From: Rhizobium indicum
GTDB lineage: Bacteria; Pseudomonadota; Alphaproteobacteria; Rhizobiales; Rhizobiaceae
Assembly: GCF_005862305.2 (NCBI RefSeq)
Contig: NZ_CP054021.1
Span: 1 to 64,000, forward strand
Direction: 5' to 3'
DNA length: 64,000 nt
The notes beneath the pieces are model-generated. The model did no database searches. It was not told the origin of the DNA and saw nothing but the letters and a program-made list of their open reading frames with translations. Positions 9,278 through 17,954 of this stretch are shown piece after piece. The position numbers were made by a program, and so were the translations under genes. Position 1 is the stretch's first letter; the number at the start of each line of letters is the position of its first letter.

Positions 9278-9365
9278 TTCTCCCCCCGAGCGGGGTCCGA
9301 AGGACGGGTCGAGACCTGTGGCTCGACCCCGGTTGGTGGCGGCAGCCGGATGAGGGGCTGCGGCC
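9278..9365. repeat. degenerate copy of a rhizobial intergenic palindrome
   Basis: The segment with CTTCTCCCCCCGAGCGGGG at one end and GGATGAGGGGCTGC at the other resembles a decayed copy of the element at 13209-13374 (CTTCTCCCC/GGGGAGAAG and GGATGAGGGG). It lies between the VCBS gene and the fumC stop. The similarity is short and partial. Confidence 0.4.
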
Positions 9366-9377
9366 TATGCGACCTTC

Positions 9378-10769
9378 TTACTTCGGCCCGATCATCGTTT
9401 CCGGGCGCACGATCTCGTCGTACTCTTCCGATGTCACCAAGCCGCTGGCGAGGGCCTCTTCCTTCAGCGTCGTGCCGTTCTTGTGGGCGGTCTTGGCGAT
9501 CTTGGCGGCTGCGTCGTAGCCGATCTTCGGGGCAAGTGCCGTGACCAGCATCAGCGAGCGTTCGAGGCCGGCCTTGATATTGTCCTCGCGCGCCTCGATG
9601 CCGACGACGCAATTGTCGGTGAAGGAGACGGCGGCGTCGGCGAGCAGCTGCACCGACTGCAGGAAGTTATAGGCCATCATCGGATTGTAGACGTTGAGTT
9701 CGAAATGGCCCTGGCTGTCGGCGAAGGTGAGAGCGGCATTGTTGCCGAAGATGTGGATGCAGACCTGCGTCAGCGCCTCGCACTGGGTCGGATTGACCTT
9801 GCCGGGCATAATCGAGGAGCCGGGCTCGTTTTCCGGCAGCGCCAGCTCTCCGAGGCCGGCGCGCGGGCCGGAACCAAGCAGGCGGATGTCGTTGGCGATC
9901 TTGAAAAGGGCGGCGGCTGCCGCGTTGATGGCGCCGTGGGAAAAGACCATGCTGTCATGCGAGGCGAGCGCCTCGAACTTGTTCGGCGCAGTGACGAAAG
10001 GCATGCCTGTGATGGCGGCGATCTCTTCGGCGACCTTTTCGGCAAAACCCACCGGCGCGTTGAGGCCGGTGCCGACGGCAGTGCCGCCCTGGGCGAGCTC
10101 GCAAAGGCCGGGCAGGGTCATTTCGATGCGCTTGATGGCAGAGCCGACCTGGGCGGCATAACCCGAAAATTCCTGGCCGAGCGTCAGCGGCGTCGCATCC
10201 TGGGTGTGGGTGCGGCCGATCTTGATGATGTGGCTGAATTCGGTGACCTTCATGTCGAGGGCGGCATGCAGGTGCTTCAGGGCCGGCAGCAGGTGATGGG
10301 CGATCTGCTCGGCGCAGGCGATGTGCATGGCCGTTGGATAGGTGTCGTTCGACGACTGGCTCATATTGACGTGATCGTTCGGATGCACCGGCTTCTTGGA
10401 ACCCATGACGCCGCCGAGCATTTCTATCGCACGATTGGAGATCACTTCATTGGCGTTCATGTTCGACTGTGTGCCAGAACCGGTCTGCCAGACCACAAGC
10501 GGAAAATGGTCGTTCAGCTTGCCGTCGATCACCTCCTGGGCAGCCTCGACGATCGCCTTGCCGAGGGCCGGGTCGAGTTGGTCGAGCGCCATGTTGGCGC
10601 GGGCGGCGGCCTGCTTGACGATGCCGAGCGCGCGCACGATCGACAGCGGCTGCTTTTCCCAGCCGATCTTGAAATTGCCGAGCGAACGCTCGGCCTGGGC
10701 GCCCCAGTATCGGTCGGCGGCGACCTCGATCGGGCCAAAAGTATCGGTTTCGGTGCGGGTTGCGGTCAT
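9378..10769 (-). CDS. fumC: class II fumarate hydratase
   Basis: Iron-independent fumarase of 463 residues, the usual length. It starts with the family sequence [20 protein letters not shown]. It carries [14 protein letters not shown] near residue 97, the catalytic His region [16 protein letters not shown] near 186, and the superfamily signature [11 protein letters not shown] at 317-327. It acts as a homotetramer in the TCA cycle. It is transcribed alone, toward the VCBS gene, with class I fumarase further downstream on the same strand. Confidence 0.97.
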   Translation of the reverse strand: MTATRTETDTFGPIEVAADRYWGAQAERSLGNFKIGWEKQPLSIVRALGIVKQAAARANMALDQLDPALGKAIVEAAQEVIDGKLNDHFPLVVWQTGSGTQSNMNANEVISNRAIEMLGGVMGSKKPVHPNDHVNMSQSSNDTYPTAMHIACAEQIAHHLLPALKHLHAALDMKVTEFSHIIKIGRTHTQDATPLTLGQEFSGYAAQVGSAIKRIEMTLPGLCELAQGGTAVGTGLNAPVGFAEKVAEEIAAITGMPFVTAPNKFEALASHDSMVFSHGAINAAAAALFKIANDIRLLGSGPRAGLGELALPENEPGSSIMPGKVNPTQCEALTQVCIHIFGNNAALTFADSQGHFELNVYNPMMAYNFLQSVQLLADAAVSFTDNCVVGIEAREDNIKAGLERSLMLVTALAPKIGYDAAAKIAKTAHKNGTTLKEEALASGLVTSEEYDEIVRPETMIGPK

Positions 10770-11191
10770 CGGCCTTGCCTTCCCTTTACATGCTGTTTTC
10801 GGGCATTTTCGAAAGATGAGGTCTTATAGGTTGGAAAGTACGACAAGAAAACTGGACGCCGCGCGAAATATTGAAATCGGCGGTCATGTTTGCGCTGGTT
10901 TTTCGGCGTGCCTTTTAAGCCACTTTGGAAATTTTATGCGTCCGGGCGTTTTCGCCGGACTGGTCTGGCGACGAAAATTCGGTAAAAAATTAACTAATAA
11001 TTTCATAATTTTGTGTGAACTGCTGGGCGGCGCCGTGCAGGATCTCCGTCACACAAAATTGAGTCCGCCGGCGCTGGCGGCGCAGGCCGGTTTCTGATCA
11101 ATGAGGCCCTACGCTGCTTGAGTTTCGCGGGATTTGAGCTTGAGCCTTGCGCTCGTGACAAGAACAGCATGACACCGGGACTGGAAGATAT
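10770..11191. other. intergenic region between fumC and the L,D-transpeptidase gene, with a large hairpin
   Basis: A divergent promoter region of 422 bases with an AT-rich core (10981-11012). It contains a perfect 12-bp inverted repeat, AATTTTGTGTGA at 11007-11018 and TCACACAAAATT at 11049-11060. A smaller CTGC/GCAG stem is nested inside (11020-11023 with 11037-11040). I see no convincing gene here. The hairpin would lie in the promoter or 5' leader of the downstream transpeptidase gene. Confidence 0.55.
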
Positions 11192-13105
11192 ATGACGTTC
11201 GTTTTGAAAAGCGCGGCATCCGCATTGGCACTTTCCTGCGGCGTGGCAATGATGAGTGCCGCACCCGCGCATGCTTATACACTGATGGACATGCTGCGCG
11301 GCGACAGGCAGCGGACGCAGAGCACCATCTTCATGGACCAGATGCCGCCCGGTCGTGTGGGCCAGCGCGGCGGCGCCGGTGGCTCGCTCGGCGGGCTCGA
11401 TCCGGAAGCGCCGCTGCCCAAGGTGAGCGGTCCGCGTTATTATACCTACAAAACCGAGACGCTGCAGTTCGTCGATACCGGCAGGTTTGCCGATCCCGTC
11501 GTCACCGGCGCGGTCGCCGATGTTTCGGGCAGCGGTGATGCCAGCGCCGAGCCGGCCGTGCAGCGCCGTTTCCTGGCGCAGGCCAAGGTGCGCGCCAATG
11601 CCGACGTCGCAAAGGCGCTCGAAGCCTATTACGGCGACAGCCGCAATCCGCTCGTCTGGGTCGAGGGCAACCAGATCAACGACCGCGCCAAGTCGGCGAT
11701 GCTGGCACTTGCCGATGCGTCCTTCGTCGGTCTCGACCCGGCGGATTACGTCGTCCAGACGCCTGATATCGACCCGGCCAATCCCGATCCCGCTTTCCGC
11801 GACCGGGCGCTGACACAGTTCGAGCTCGATCTCTCCGCCAAAGTGCTCGCCTTCGTGCAGGACACGGTGCGCGGCCGCATCGATCCGAACAAGATCTCCG
11901 GCTATCACGACTTCCAGCGCAAGGTGGTCAATCTGGCCCCGGTGCTGAAGCTTGCCCGCATGAGCCCCGATGTCGGCGCCTATATCGCCAGCCGCTCGCC
12001 CGATAGTCCGCAATTCCAGGCGCTGAAGGCGGAGCTTGCCAAGCTTCGCGCCGCCGACGGCGGCAATGAGGAGCGAATCGTCGTTTCGCTCGACAGGCTG
12101 CTGAGGCCTGGCGACAGCTCGCCGGAAATCACCAATATCGTCAAGGCGATTGGCAAGCACGGTTCCGAAACGCTGAAGACCGATCATGCGGCAACGCTTG
12201 CTGCTTACGCCGGTAGCATCGACTATTCGCCCGAGATCGTTTCGCTGGTCGAGGATTTCCAGAAAGAGCGTGGGCTGAAGCCCGATGGCGTCATCGGCCA
12301 GGCGACGGTGCGTGCCATGACCGGCGGCGATACCAATGCCTCGAAGATCGACAAGCTCGTCGTCGCCATGGAGCAGGCGCGCTGGCTGCCGGAGGATCTC
12401 GGTTCCCGCTATGTCATGATCAACCAGCCGGCCTACATGGTCTACTACCACAATGACGGCAAGGAACAGCTGTCGATGCGCGTGGTGGTCGGCGGCAAGA
12501 ACAACCAGACCTATTTCTTCGACGACGAAATCGAGACGGTCGAGTTCAACCCTTTCTGGGGTGTACCCCAGTCGATCATCATCAACGAGATGCTGCCGAA
12601 GCTGCGCTCGGATCCCAACTATCTCGACCAGCTCGGTTATGAGGTCGAAGTGAACGGCCACGCCGTCGCCTCGTCAAGTGTCGACTGGTACGGCTCGACC
12701 AATAATGTTTCGGTGCGCCAGCCGCCAAGCAGCGACAATGCGCTCGGCGAACTGAAGATCCTGTTCCCGAACAGCCACGCGATCTACATGCACGACACGC
12801 CGTCGAAGAGCTTCTTCAAGCGCGACATGCGGGCGCTGAGCCACGGTTGCGTGCGCCTTGCCGATCCGCGCGCGATGGCGGCCGCCGTGCTCGGCACGAC
12901 GACCGACGACATCGCCAAGCAGATCGCCAGCGGCCAGAACCATGCGGTCCGCGTGCCGCAGAAGATCCCGGTCTACGTTTCCTACTTCACCGCCTGGCCG
13001 AACAAGGACGGCGTGGTGGAGTATTTCGACGACGTCTATGGCCGCGACGCCTATGTCGACAGGGCTTTTGATGCGACGAGCAAGGCGCGTGGGGCGCAGA
13101 TCTGA
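11192..13105 (+). CDS. L,D-transpeptidase (YkuD) with peptidoglycan-binding domain, YcbB type
   Basis: Periplasmic cell-wall cross-linking enzyme of 637 residues. It has a Sec signal peptide (cleavage near APAHA at about residue 28), then a scaffold domain, a peptidoglycan-binding repeat (VSLVEDFQKERGLKPDGVIGQATVRAM near residue 350) and the YkuD catalytic domain. The catalytic motif is SHGCVRLADP with Cys at about residue 553. This is the large YcbB-like architecture that forms meso-DAP to meso-DAP (3-3) cross-links, abundant in polar-growing Rhizobiales. A strong hairpin terminator follows. Confidence 0.93.
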   Translation: MTFVLKSAASALALSCGVAMMSAAPAHAYTLMDMLRGDRQRTQSTIFMDQMPPGRVGQRGGAGGSLGGLDPEAPLPKVSGPRYYTYKTETLQFVDTGRFADPVVTGAVADVSGSGDASAEPAVQRRFLAQAKVRANADVAKALEAYYGDSRNPLVWVEGNQINDRAKSAMLALADASFVGLDPADYVVQTPDIDPANPDPAFRDRALTQFELDLSAKVLAFVQDTVRGRIDPNKISGYHDFQRKVVNLAPVLKLARMSPDVGAYIASRSPDSPQFQALKAELAKLRAADGGNEERIVVSLDRLLRPGDSSPEITNIVKAIGKHGSETLKTDHAATLAAYAGSIDYSPEIVSLVEDFQKERGLKPDGVIGQATVRAMTGGDTNASKIDKLVVAMEQARWLPEDLGSRYVMINQPAYMVYYHNDGKEQLSMRVVVGGKNNQTYFFDDEIETVEFNPFWGVPQSIIINEMLPKLRSDPNYLDQLGYEVEVNGHAVASSSVDWYGSTNNVSVRQPPSSDNALGELKILFPNSHAIYMHDTPSKSFFKRDMRALSHGCVRLADPRAMAAAVLGTTTDDIAKQIASGQNHAVRVPQKIPVYVSYFTAWPNKDGVVEYFDDVYGRDAYVDRAFDATSKARGAQI

Positions 13106-13130
13106 TAATCAGCTCTGATTAGTGATGTTG

Positions 13131-13159
13131 GCGGGCGGTCTTTGGGCCGCCCATTTTTG
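13131..13159 (+). terminator. intrinsic terminator after the L,D-transpeptidase gene
   Basis: The stem GGGCGG...CCGCCC (13133-13138 with 13147-13152) is followed by ATTTTTG, 25 bases after the stop codon. Confidence 0.75.
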
Positions 13160-13208
13160 TTTTGGGGTGTCTGCGTGCAAGAAATAGGAGGAGAGGACGT
13201 GCGTGAGG

Positions 13209-13374
13209 CCCCCTCATCTGACTGCCGGCATCTTCTCCCCGCTGGGGAGAAGCGGAATCGTGGCGGCGTCTCGCCCTTCCTGAAAGCACCGTTTGTGGAA
13301 ACGAGCGAAAGCAACTAGCTCTCCCTCTTCTCCCCAGCGGGGAGAAGGTGGCCCGAAGGGTCGGATGAGGGGGC
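13209..13374. repeat. rhizobial intergenic palindromic repeat (CTTCTCCCC type)
   Basis: Two inverted halves bound the element. The left begins CCCCCTCATCTGACTGCCGG and contains TTCTCCCCGCTGGGGAGAA. The right contains CTTCTCCCCAGCGGGGAGAAG and ends TCGGATGAGGGGG. The sequence type is widespread between genes in Rhizobium, Agrobacterium and Mesorhizobium. It fills most of the 304-base gap between the transpeptidase and phosphatase genes; no gene is seen there. Confidence 0.8.
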
Positions 13375-13409
13375 CGCGATCGTAAAGACATACGGCTGAT
13401 CGCCAAGCC

Positions 13410-14126
13410 TCAGACGGCAACCTTCTCCGCATATTCCCGCAACAACGTTTCCACCAGCTCGGGTGTCAACTCATCGAAATGGGTGATGATAATATCCGGA
13501 TCGAGACTCGAAACCGGCACGTCGGAATAGCCGAAAGGCACGGCGATCGACGGTACGCCGGCGTTTCTCGCCACGGCGATGTCGTTGATGCTGTCTCCAA
13601 TCATCACCGTGCGGGCGATGTCGCCGCCGGCGCGTTCGATGGTGCCGGTGAGGTGGCGGGCGTCGGGCTTGCGGTATTCGAAGCTGTCGCCGCCGGTGAT
13701 GGCGTCGAAATATCGGGTGAGGTCGAGCTTGTCGAGCAGGCCGAGCGCCAGGCTCTCCATCTTGTTAGTGCAGACGGCGAGGCGGTAACCCAGAGATTTC
13801 AGCCGGTCCATGGCTGCGATCAGGCCGGGATAGGGTTCGGTACGGCCGGGCATGTTGCCGGCATAATGGGCGACGAAACGCTCGACCAGCGGCGGCAAGG
13901 CGTCGCTTTCGAGCGGATGGCCGCGCAGCCTGCAGGCGCGTTCGATCATGACGCGCGCGCCCTGACCGACGAGATGGGTAAGGTCGTCGTAGCTGACCGG
14001 CTCGAGGTCAAGGGCCGCGATTGTATGGTTCAGGCTCTCGACCAGGTCCACGTGGGTATCGAGAAGGGTGCCGTCGAGATCGAAGACGACGAGCGCCGGG
14101 CGAGCGGGAACAGGGGTCAAGGGCAT
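13410..14126 (-). CDS. gph: phosphoglycolate phosphatase (HAD superfamily)
   Basis: HAD hydrolase of 238 residues that removes phosphate from 2-phosphoglycolate, a by-product of oxygenation and DNA repair. HAD motif I is VVFDLDGTLLDTHVD (nucleophile Asp near residue 16), motif II CTNKMES, motif III Lys in SFEYRKPDARHL, and motif IV MIGDSINDI. The alpha-helical cap follows motif I, as in Gph. The assignment to phosphoglycolate rests on overall family resemblance. The gene is divergent from rpiA, with a short direct-repeat cluster between them. Confidence 0.88.
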   Translation of the reverse strand: MPLTPVPARPALVVFDLDGTLLDTHVDLVESLNHTIAALDLEPVSYDDLTHLVGQGARVMIERACRLRGHPLESDALPPLVERFVAHYAGNMPGRTEPYPGLIAAMDRLKSLGYRLAVCTNKMESLALGLLDKLDLTRYFDAITGGDSFEYRKPDARHLTGTIERAGGDIARTVMIGDSINDIAVARNAGVPSIAVPFGYSDVPVSSLDPDIIITHFDELTPELVETLLREYAEKVAV

Positions 14127-14134
14127 GTCTCTTT

Positions 14135-14192
14135 GAGCGATGGTCGTCTTGAGGAGCGATGGATCGTCCTAGGGAACGATGGATCGTCCCTG
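14135..14192. repeat. three short direct repeats (GAxCGATGG-ATCGTC)
   Basis: Three imperfect tandem copies of about 20 bases, each containing GCGATGG or ACGATGG followed by (AT)CGTC, lie directly upstream of gph in the gph-rpiA divergent region. They may be replication-slippage products or binding sites. No function can be assigned. Confidence 0.5.
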
Positions 14193-14351
14193 AGGTAGGC
14201 GATCGTGCGGCGGAAAGCAACGTCCGGCAATGGTTGGGAAGGCTGCAGGCCTCTGTTTCGGCTTTTCATTTTCCGTGATGATTTTGACTTTCGTTTGCTA
14301 GGCGAGCCGTGTAAACAGCACATCCAACGCAATATCAGGAGCTGGCGGCGC

Positions 14352-15050
14352 ATGGATGCCCGCGAAATGAAGATCAAGGCCGCCGAGGCCGCACTCGCCC
14401 ATGTGGAAAGCGGGATGCGTCTCGGGATCGGCACCGGCAGCACGGCGGAAGAATTCGTTCGCCTGCTGGCGGAGAAGGTCGCGGGCGGCTTCAGGGTCGA
14501 AGGCGTTCCGACGTCCGAACGAACCGCGCGGCTCTGTGTCGAACTCGGCGTGCCGCTGAAGTCGCTCGACGAACTGCCGGCACTCGACCTGACGATCGAT
14601 GGCGCCGACGAGGTCGATGCGGGGCTCAGGCTGATCAAGGGCGGCGGCGGCGCGCTGTTGCGCGAAAAGATCGTCGCGGCCGCCTCCGAGCGAATGATCG
14701 TCATTGCCGACGAGAGCAAGCTGGTGGAAACGCTCGGCGCCTTCGCGCTGCCGATCGAAGTCAATCCGTTCGGGCTCGTCTCGACGCGGATCGCAATCGA
14801 AAAGGTTGCGGCCCGGCTCGGTCTTTCCGGTGAACTCGATCTGCGCCAGTCGGGTGACGGAGAGTTTACCACGGATGGCGGCCATCACATCATCGATGCA
14901 TCTTTTGGCCGCATTCCTGATGCAGAGGCGCTTTCGAGCGAGCTGAATTCCATACCCGGCGTCGTCGAACACGGGCTCTTTATCAATATGGCGGCACTTG
15001 CGATCATTGCCGGTCCTGCGGGTGCGCGCACGCTGCAGGCAAACAGATAA
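14352..15050 (+). CDS. rpiA: ribose 5-phosphate isomerase A
   Basis: Isomerase of 232 residues converting ribose 5-phosphate and ribulose 5-phosphate in the pentose phosphate pathway. Family motifs are [15 protein letters not shown] near residue 28, the catalytic region DGADEVD near residue 85, [13 protein letters not shown] near 98 and the C-terminal GVVEHGLF. The start at 14352 gives [18 protein letters not shown], as expected; the longer open frame upstream is not conserved. The DUF2059 gene follows 15 bases after the stop, so they probably form an operon. Confidence 0.95.
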   Translation: MDAREMKIKAAEAALAHVESGMRLGIGTGSTAEEFVRLLAEKVAGGFRVEGVPTSERTARLCVELGVPLKSLDELPALDLTIDGADEVDAGLRLIKGGGGALLREKIVAAASERMIVIADESKLVETLGAFALPIEVNPFGLVSTRIAIEKVAARLGLSGELDLRQSGDGEFTTDGGHHIIDASFGRIPDAEALSSELNSIPGVVEHGLFINMAALAIIAGPAGARTLQANR

Positions 15051-15065
15051 CAGGAGCATATACTC

Positions 15066-15629
15066 ATGATGAACATTGCAGGTCTTGGCCGTCTCGCCGC
15101 TGCGACCGTCGTTCTTTCCGGGCTTGCCTTCGGCTCCGCCGTCAAGGCGCAGGAAGTCTCCGAGGAGCAGCTGAAGGCGTCTCGCGCGGCGATCGACGCC
15201 ATTGGCGCCACTGCCCAGTTCGACAACATTCTGCCCGGTCTGGCCGAGCGTTTGAAGGCCGGCCTGATCCAGGATTCGCCGAACTACCAGGACGTCATTT
15301 CGTCGACGGTCGACGCGCAGGCGCTGGCGCTGGCGCCGCGCCGCGGCGATCTGGAGAAGGAGGCGGCACTGACCTATGCCAAGACCTTCACCGTCGAAGA
15401 GCTGAAGGCGATCGCCGACTTCTATAATTCCGACGTCGGCAAGAAGCTGCTGCGCGATGGCCCGGTCGCCTCGCGCGAGACGGCGAAGGCTGCCGACATC
15501 TGGGCGCAGGGCATTTCCCGCGACCTGGAAAAGCAGAGCAACGTCGAGCTTTCCAAGGTCATCAAGGCGCCGCCGCCGGCAACCGACAGCCCGACTGCTC
15601 CAGCTCCGGCACCGGCTGCCCAGCAGTAA
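15066..15629 (+). CDS. DUF2059 domain protein, exported
   Basis: Protein of 187 residues with a signal peptide (cleavage after SAVKAQ near residue 29) and a DUF2059 domain. Its typical motif YAKTFTVEELKAIADFYNSDVGKKLL begins near residue 106. The C-terminal 25 residues are rich in Pro and Ala. It is probably periplasmic; function is unknown. It follows rpiA closely and precedes a clear terminator, so it ends the rpiA operon. Confidence 0.87.
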   Translation: MMNIAGLGRLAAATVVLSGLAFGSAVKAQEVSEEQLKASRAAIDAIGATAQFDNILPGLAERLKAGLIQDSPNYQDVISSTVDAQALALAPRRGDLEKEAALTYAKTFTVEELKAIADFYNSDVGKKLLRDGPVASRETAKAADIWAQGISRDLEKQSNVELSKVIKAPPPATDSPTAPAPAPAAQQ

Positions 15630-15651
15630 GGCCTGCCCCATCAAACTTGCG

Positions 15652-15678
15652 AAAGCCCGGCATTGTCCGGGCTTTTTT
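15652..15678 (+). terminator. intrinsic terminator of the rpiA-DUF2059 unit
   Basis: The stem AAGCCCGG-CATTGT-CCGGGCTT (15653-15674) is followed by a T run. The stem core is the same as in the terminator after the class II DAHP synthase gene. Confidence 0.85.
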
Positions 15679-15726
15679 GCTATGATGCGGTAAATGCTGC
15701 CAGCGAGGCTTCAGGTGACTGCAGAC

Positions 15727-16011
15727 ATGTCCGATCACGGTAGGGCCGTCCGCGTGCGGATATCCGGCAAGGTCCAGGGCGTCGGTTTTCGCTATTGGAC
15801 GCGCGATGAGGCCGTACGGCTCGGTTTGACGGGTTGGGTTCGCAATGAAGAGGACGGGGCCGTCGTCGCTGTGATCGCAGGACCCGACAGCGCCATCTCG
15901 ACGATGATCGAGCGTTTCAGGCGTGGGCCTTTGGGGGCGTCTGTTTCGAGCGTCGAGACGGAAGCAACGCAGCTTGATAAGAACCCGACGGATTTCCGCA
16001 TTACCCGCTGA
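15727..16011 (+). CDS. acylphosphatase
   Basis: Enzyme of 94 residues hydrolysing carboxyl-phosphate bonds of acylphosphates. The acylphosphatase signatures are [15 protein letters not shown] (catalytic Arg in GFR near residue 24) and [11 protein letters not shown] (catalytic Asn near 42). I took the ATG at 15727, which gives the usual family length; an upstream TTG/ATG start would add 11 residues not expected in the family. Confidence 0.93.
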   Translation: MSDHGRAVRVRISGKVQGVGFRYWTRDEAVRLGLTGWVRNEEDGAVVAVIAGPDSAISTMIERFRRGPLGASVSSVETEATQLDKNPTDFRITR

Positions 16012-16067
16012 CAGCGCCAATCGCTAAGCAGAGGCAATTGACGACGCATGTGCGCCGCAACTCAGCC

Positions 16068-16280
16068 CTATGGGTTCGGGTTCTTTGCAAGTTGCCATTC
16101 ACCCGTCTCATCCGGCTCTACGCGCTTGTTGCCACGATAGAAGATCGGCAGTCTCGTCTTTTTGTCGATCGAGAAGCGGCTCGGCGTGTATTTTTCATTC
16201 TCATGGCCCTGAATGGCGAGGCCGAGCGCTTCCTTGAATTTGCCAGCCTTGCACAGATTGCTGAAGAGAGTTTGATCCAT
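16068..16280 (-). CDS. small conserved-looking hypothetical protein
   Basis: Encodes 70 residues (MDQTLFSNLCKAGKFKEALG at the start), mixed charged and soluble, with no recognised domain and no signal peptide. I chose the ATG at 16280 because GGAG lies 6 bases upstream; an ATG at 16295 would add MAEQK. The open frame extends further into the tandem repeat array but that part is not credible protein. It is convergent with the acylphosphatase gene, and divergent from gor across the repeat array. Confidence 0.55.
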   Translation of the reverse strand: MDQTLFSNLCKAGKFKEALGLAIQGHENEKYTPSRFSIDKKTRLPIFYRGNKRVEPDETGEWQLAKNPNP

Positions 16281-16337
16281 CTTTTGCTCCGCCATTCTTT
16301 TCCAGCCCATGGATTGCCTGCCAGCGTCGAGCGACCG

Positions 16338-16422
16338 GGTCAACCGTAAACGGTGACTGGTCAACCGAAGACGGTGACCGGTCAACCGTAGACGGTGACT
16401 GGGTCAACCGTAGACGGTGACT
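16338..16422. repeat. four-copy 21-bp tandem repeat with internal palindrome
   Basis: Four copies of a 21-base unit, GGTCAACCGTAGACGGTGACT and close variants, start at 16338, 16359, 16380 and 16402. Three of the four carry the palindrome ACCGT-NN-ACGGT; the second has ACCGA. The array sits between a small hypothetical gene (leftward) and gor (rightward), about 130 bases before the gor start. It could be an operator array or a simple minisatellite. Confidence 0.8.
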
Positions 16423-16549
16423 GGGGTCAGCCCTTTACAATGAAGATTCGGCGATGGGAACCGGATGACGCAGGAGCGGGCTTTTGTTTTCATGACGATC
16501 GCCCCTATATCAGGAACATCCTTCCTGCGATTCCCTTCCGGAGCTCCTC

Positions 16550-17935
16550 ATGTCTTCCTACGACTACGACCTCTTCGTCATCGGTGGCGGTTCCGGAGGT
16601 GTGCGCGGCGCCCGTGTCGCGGCCTCGCTCGGCAAGAAAGTGGCGATCGCCGAGGAGTATCGCTACGGCGGCACCTGCGTCATCCGCGGCTGCGTGCCAA
16701 AAAAGCTCTTCGTCTACGCCTCGCAGTTCCATGAGCATTTCGAGGATGCGGCGGGCTTCGGCTGGACGGTCGGCGAAAGCAGCTTCGACTGGAAGAAGCT
16801 GGTGGCGGCCAAGGATGTTGAAATCGCCCGTCTGGAAGGCCTCTATAAGAAAGGTCTCGCCGGCGCCAATGCCGAAATCCTGGAAACGCGCGCGGAACTC
16901 GTCGATGCCCATACAGTCCGGCTGCTGAAGACTGGACAGACGGTGACGGCCAAGACCATCGTCATCGCCACCGGCGGACGGCCGAACCCGCATGCAGCCC
17001 TTCCCGGTCACGAACTCTGCATCTCCTCCAACGAGGCCTTTCATCTTGAAGAACTGCCGAAATCGATCGTGATATCAGGCGGCGGCTATATTGCCGTCGA
17101 ATTCGCCAATATCTTCCATGGCCTCGGTGTCGAGACGACGCTGATCTATCGCGGCGCCGAGATCCTGTCGCGCTTCGACGAGGATCTGAGGCGCGGGCTG
17201 CACGAGGCGATGGTCGCCAAGGGTATCCGCATCCTCTGCCACGATACGCTGCAGAAGGTTTCGAAGGGTGCGGACGGGCTCATTCTGGAGACGCTGAACA
17301 ACGGCACGCTGCAAGCCGGCGTCGTCATGCTGGCGCTCGGACGCGATCCGAACACCGAAGGCCTCGGTCTCGAGGCGGCCGGCGTCGCTGTCGATGAGCG
17401 TGGCGCCGTTATCGTCGACGAATATTCCCGCACCAATGTCGAAAACATCTATGCGCTCGGCGATGTCACCAACCGGGTACAGCTGACGCCGGTGGCGATC
17501 CACGAGGCGATGTGTTTCATCGAGACCGAGTACAAGAACAATCCGACCCGGCCGGACTACGAGCTGATCCCGACCGCCGTCTTCTCGCAGCCTGAGATCG
17601 GCACTGTCGGCCTTTCGGAAGAGGAGGCGGGCAAGCGTTATCCCGAACTCGAGGTCTACCGCGCCCAGTTCCGGCCGCTGAAGGCCACGCTTTCCGGGCG
17701 GGCCGAGCGGATGATCATGAAACTGATCGTCGATGCGGCGAGCCGCAAGGTGGTGGGCGCCCATATCCTTGGTCACGATGCCGGCGAGATGGCGCAGCTG
17801 CTCGGCGTCACGCTGAAGGCAGGCTGCACCAAGGACGATTTCGACCGGACAATGGCGCTGCACCCGACAGCCGCCGAAGAGCTCGTCACCATGTATGCGC
17901 CGAGCTATCGGATCCGCGACGGCAAGCGGATTTGA
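16550..17935 (+). CDS. gor: glutathione-disulfide reductase
   Basis: FAD- and NADPH-dependent reductase of 461 residues regenerating reduced glutathione in the cytoplasm. The FAD-binding GGGSGGVRGARVAA is near residue 13 and the redox disulfide GTCVIRGCVPKK has Cys near 43 and 48. The NADPH-binding GGGYIAVEFA is near 180. The second FAD motif is YALGDVTN, and the C-terminal catalytic motif is MALHPTAAEE. GGAG lies 7 bases before the ATG. The four-copy repeat array upstream may affect its expression. Confidence 0.96.
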   Translation: MSSYDYDLFVIGGGSGGVRGARVAASLGKKVAIAEEYRYGGTCVIRGCVPKKLFVYASQFHEHFEDAAGFGWTVGESSFDWKKLVAAKDVEIARLEGLYKKGLAGANAEILETRAELVDAHTVRLLKTGQTVTAKTIVIATGGRPNPHAALPGHELCISSNEAFHLEELPKSIVISGGGYIAVEFANIFHGLGVETTLIYRGAEILSRFDEDLRRGLHEAMVAKGIRILCHDTLQKVSKGADGLILETLNNGTLQAGVVMLALGRDPNTEGLGLEAAGVAVDERGAVIVDEYSRTNVENIYALGDVTNRVQLTPVAIHEAMCFIETEYKNNPTRPDYELIPTAVFSQPEIGTVGLSEEEAGKRYPELEVYRAQFRPLKATLSGRAERMIMKLIVDAASRKVVGAHILGHDAGEMAQLLGVTLKAGCTKDDFDRTMALHPTAAEELVTMYAPSYRIRDGKRI

Positions 17936-17954
17936 CCTCTGCCTCTGAGCCCAC

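Noticed and set aside
10396..11097. A plus-strand frame running from within fumC into the hairpin region
   Set aside because: The first part is a shadow of fumC and the rest crosses the AT-rich promoter region and the inverted repeat.
11003..12661. A 552-codon open frame opposite the L,D-transpeptidase gene
   Set aside because: Antisense shadow; His- and Arg-rich composition with no domain, while the plus strand carries the catalytic motifs.
13209..13374. Insertion sequence remnant
   Set aside because: There are inverted arms but no transposase or coding remnant; the sequence type is a widespread non-coding rhizobial repeat.
16338..16422. Possible CRISPR array
   Set aside because: The 21-bp units are directly adjacent with no spacers and there are no cas genes.
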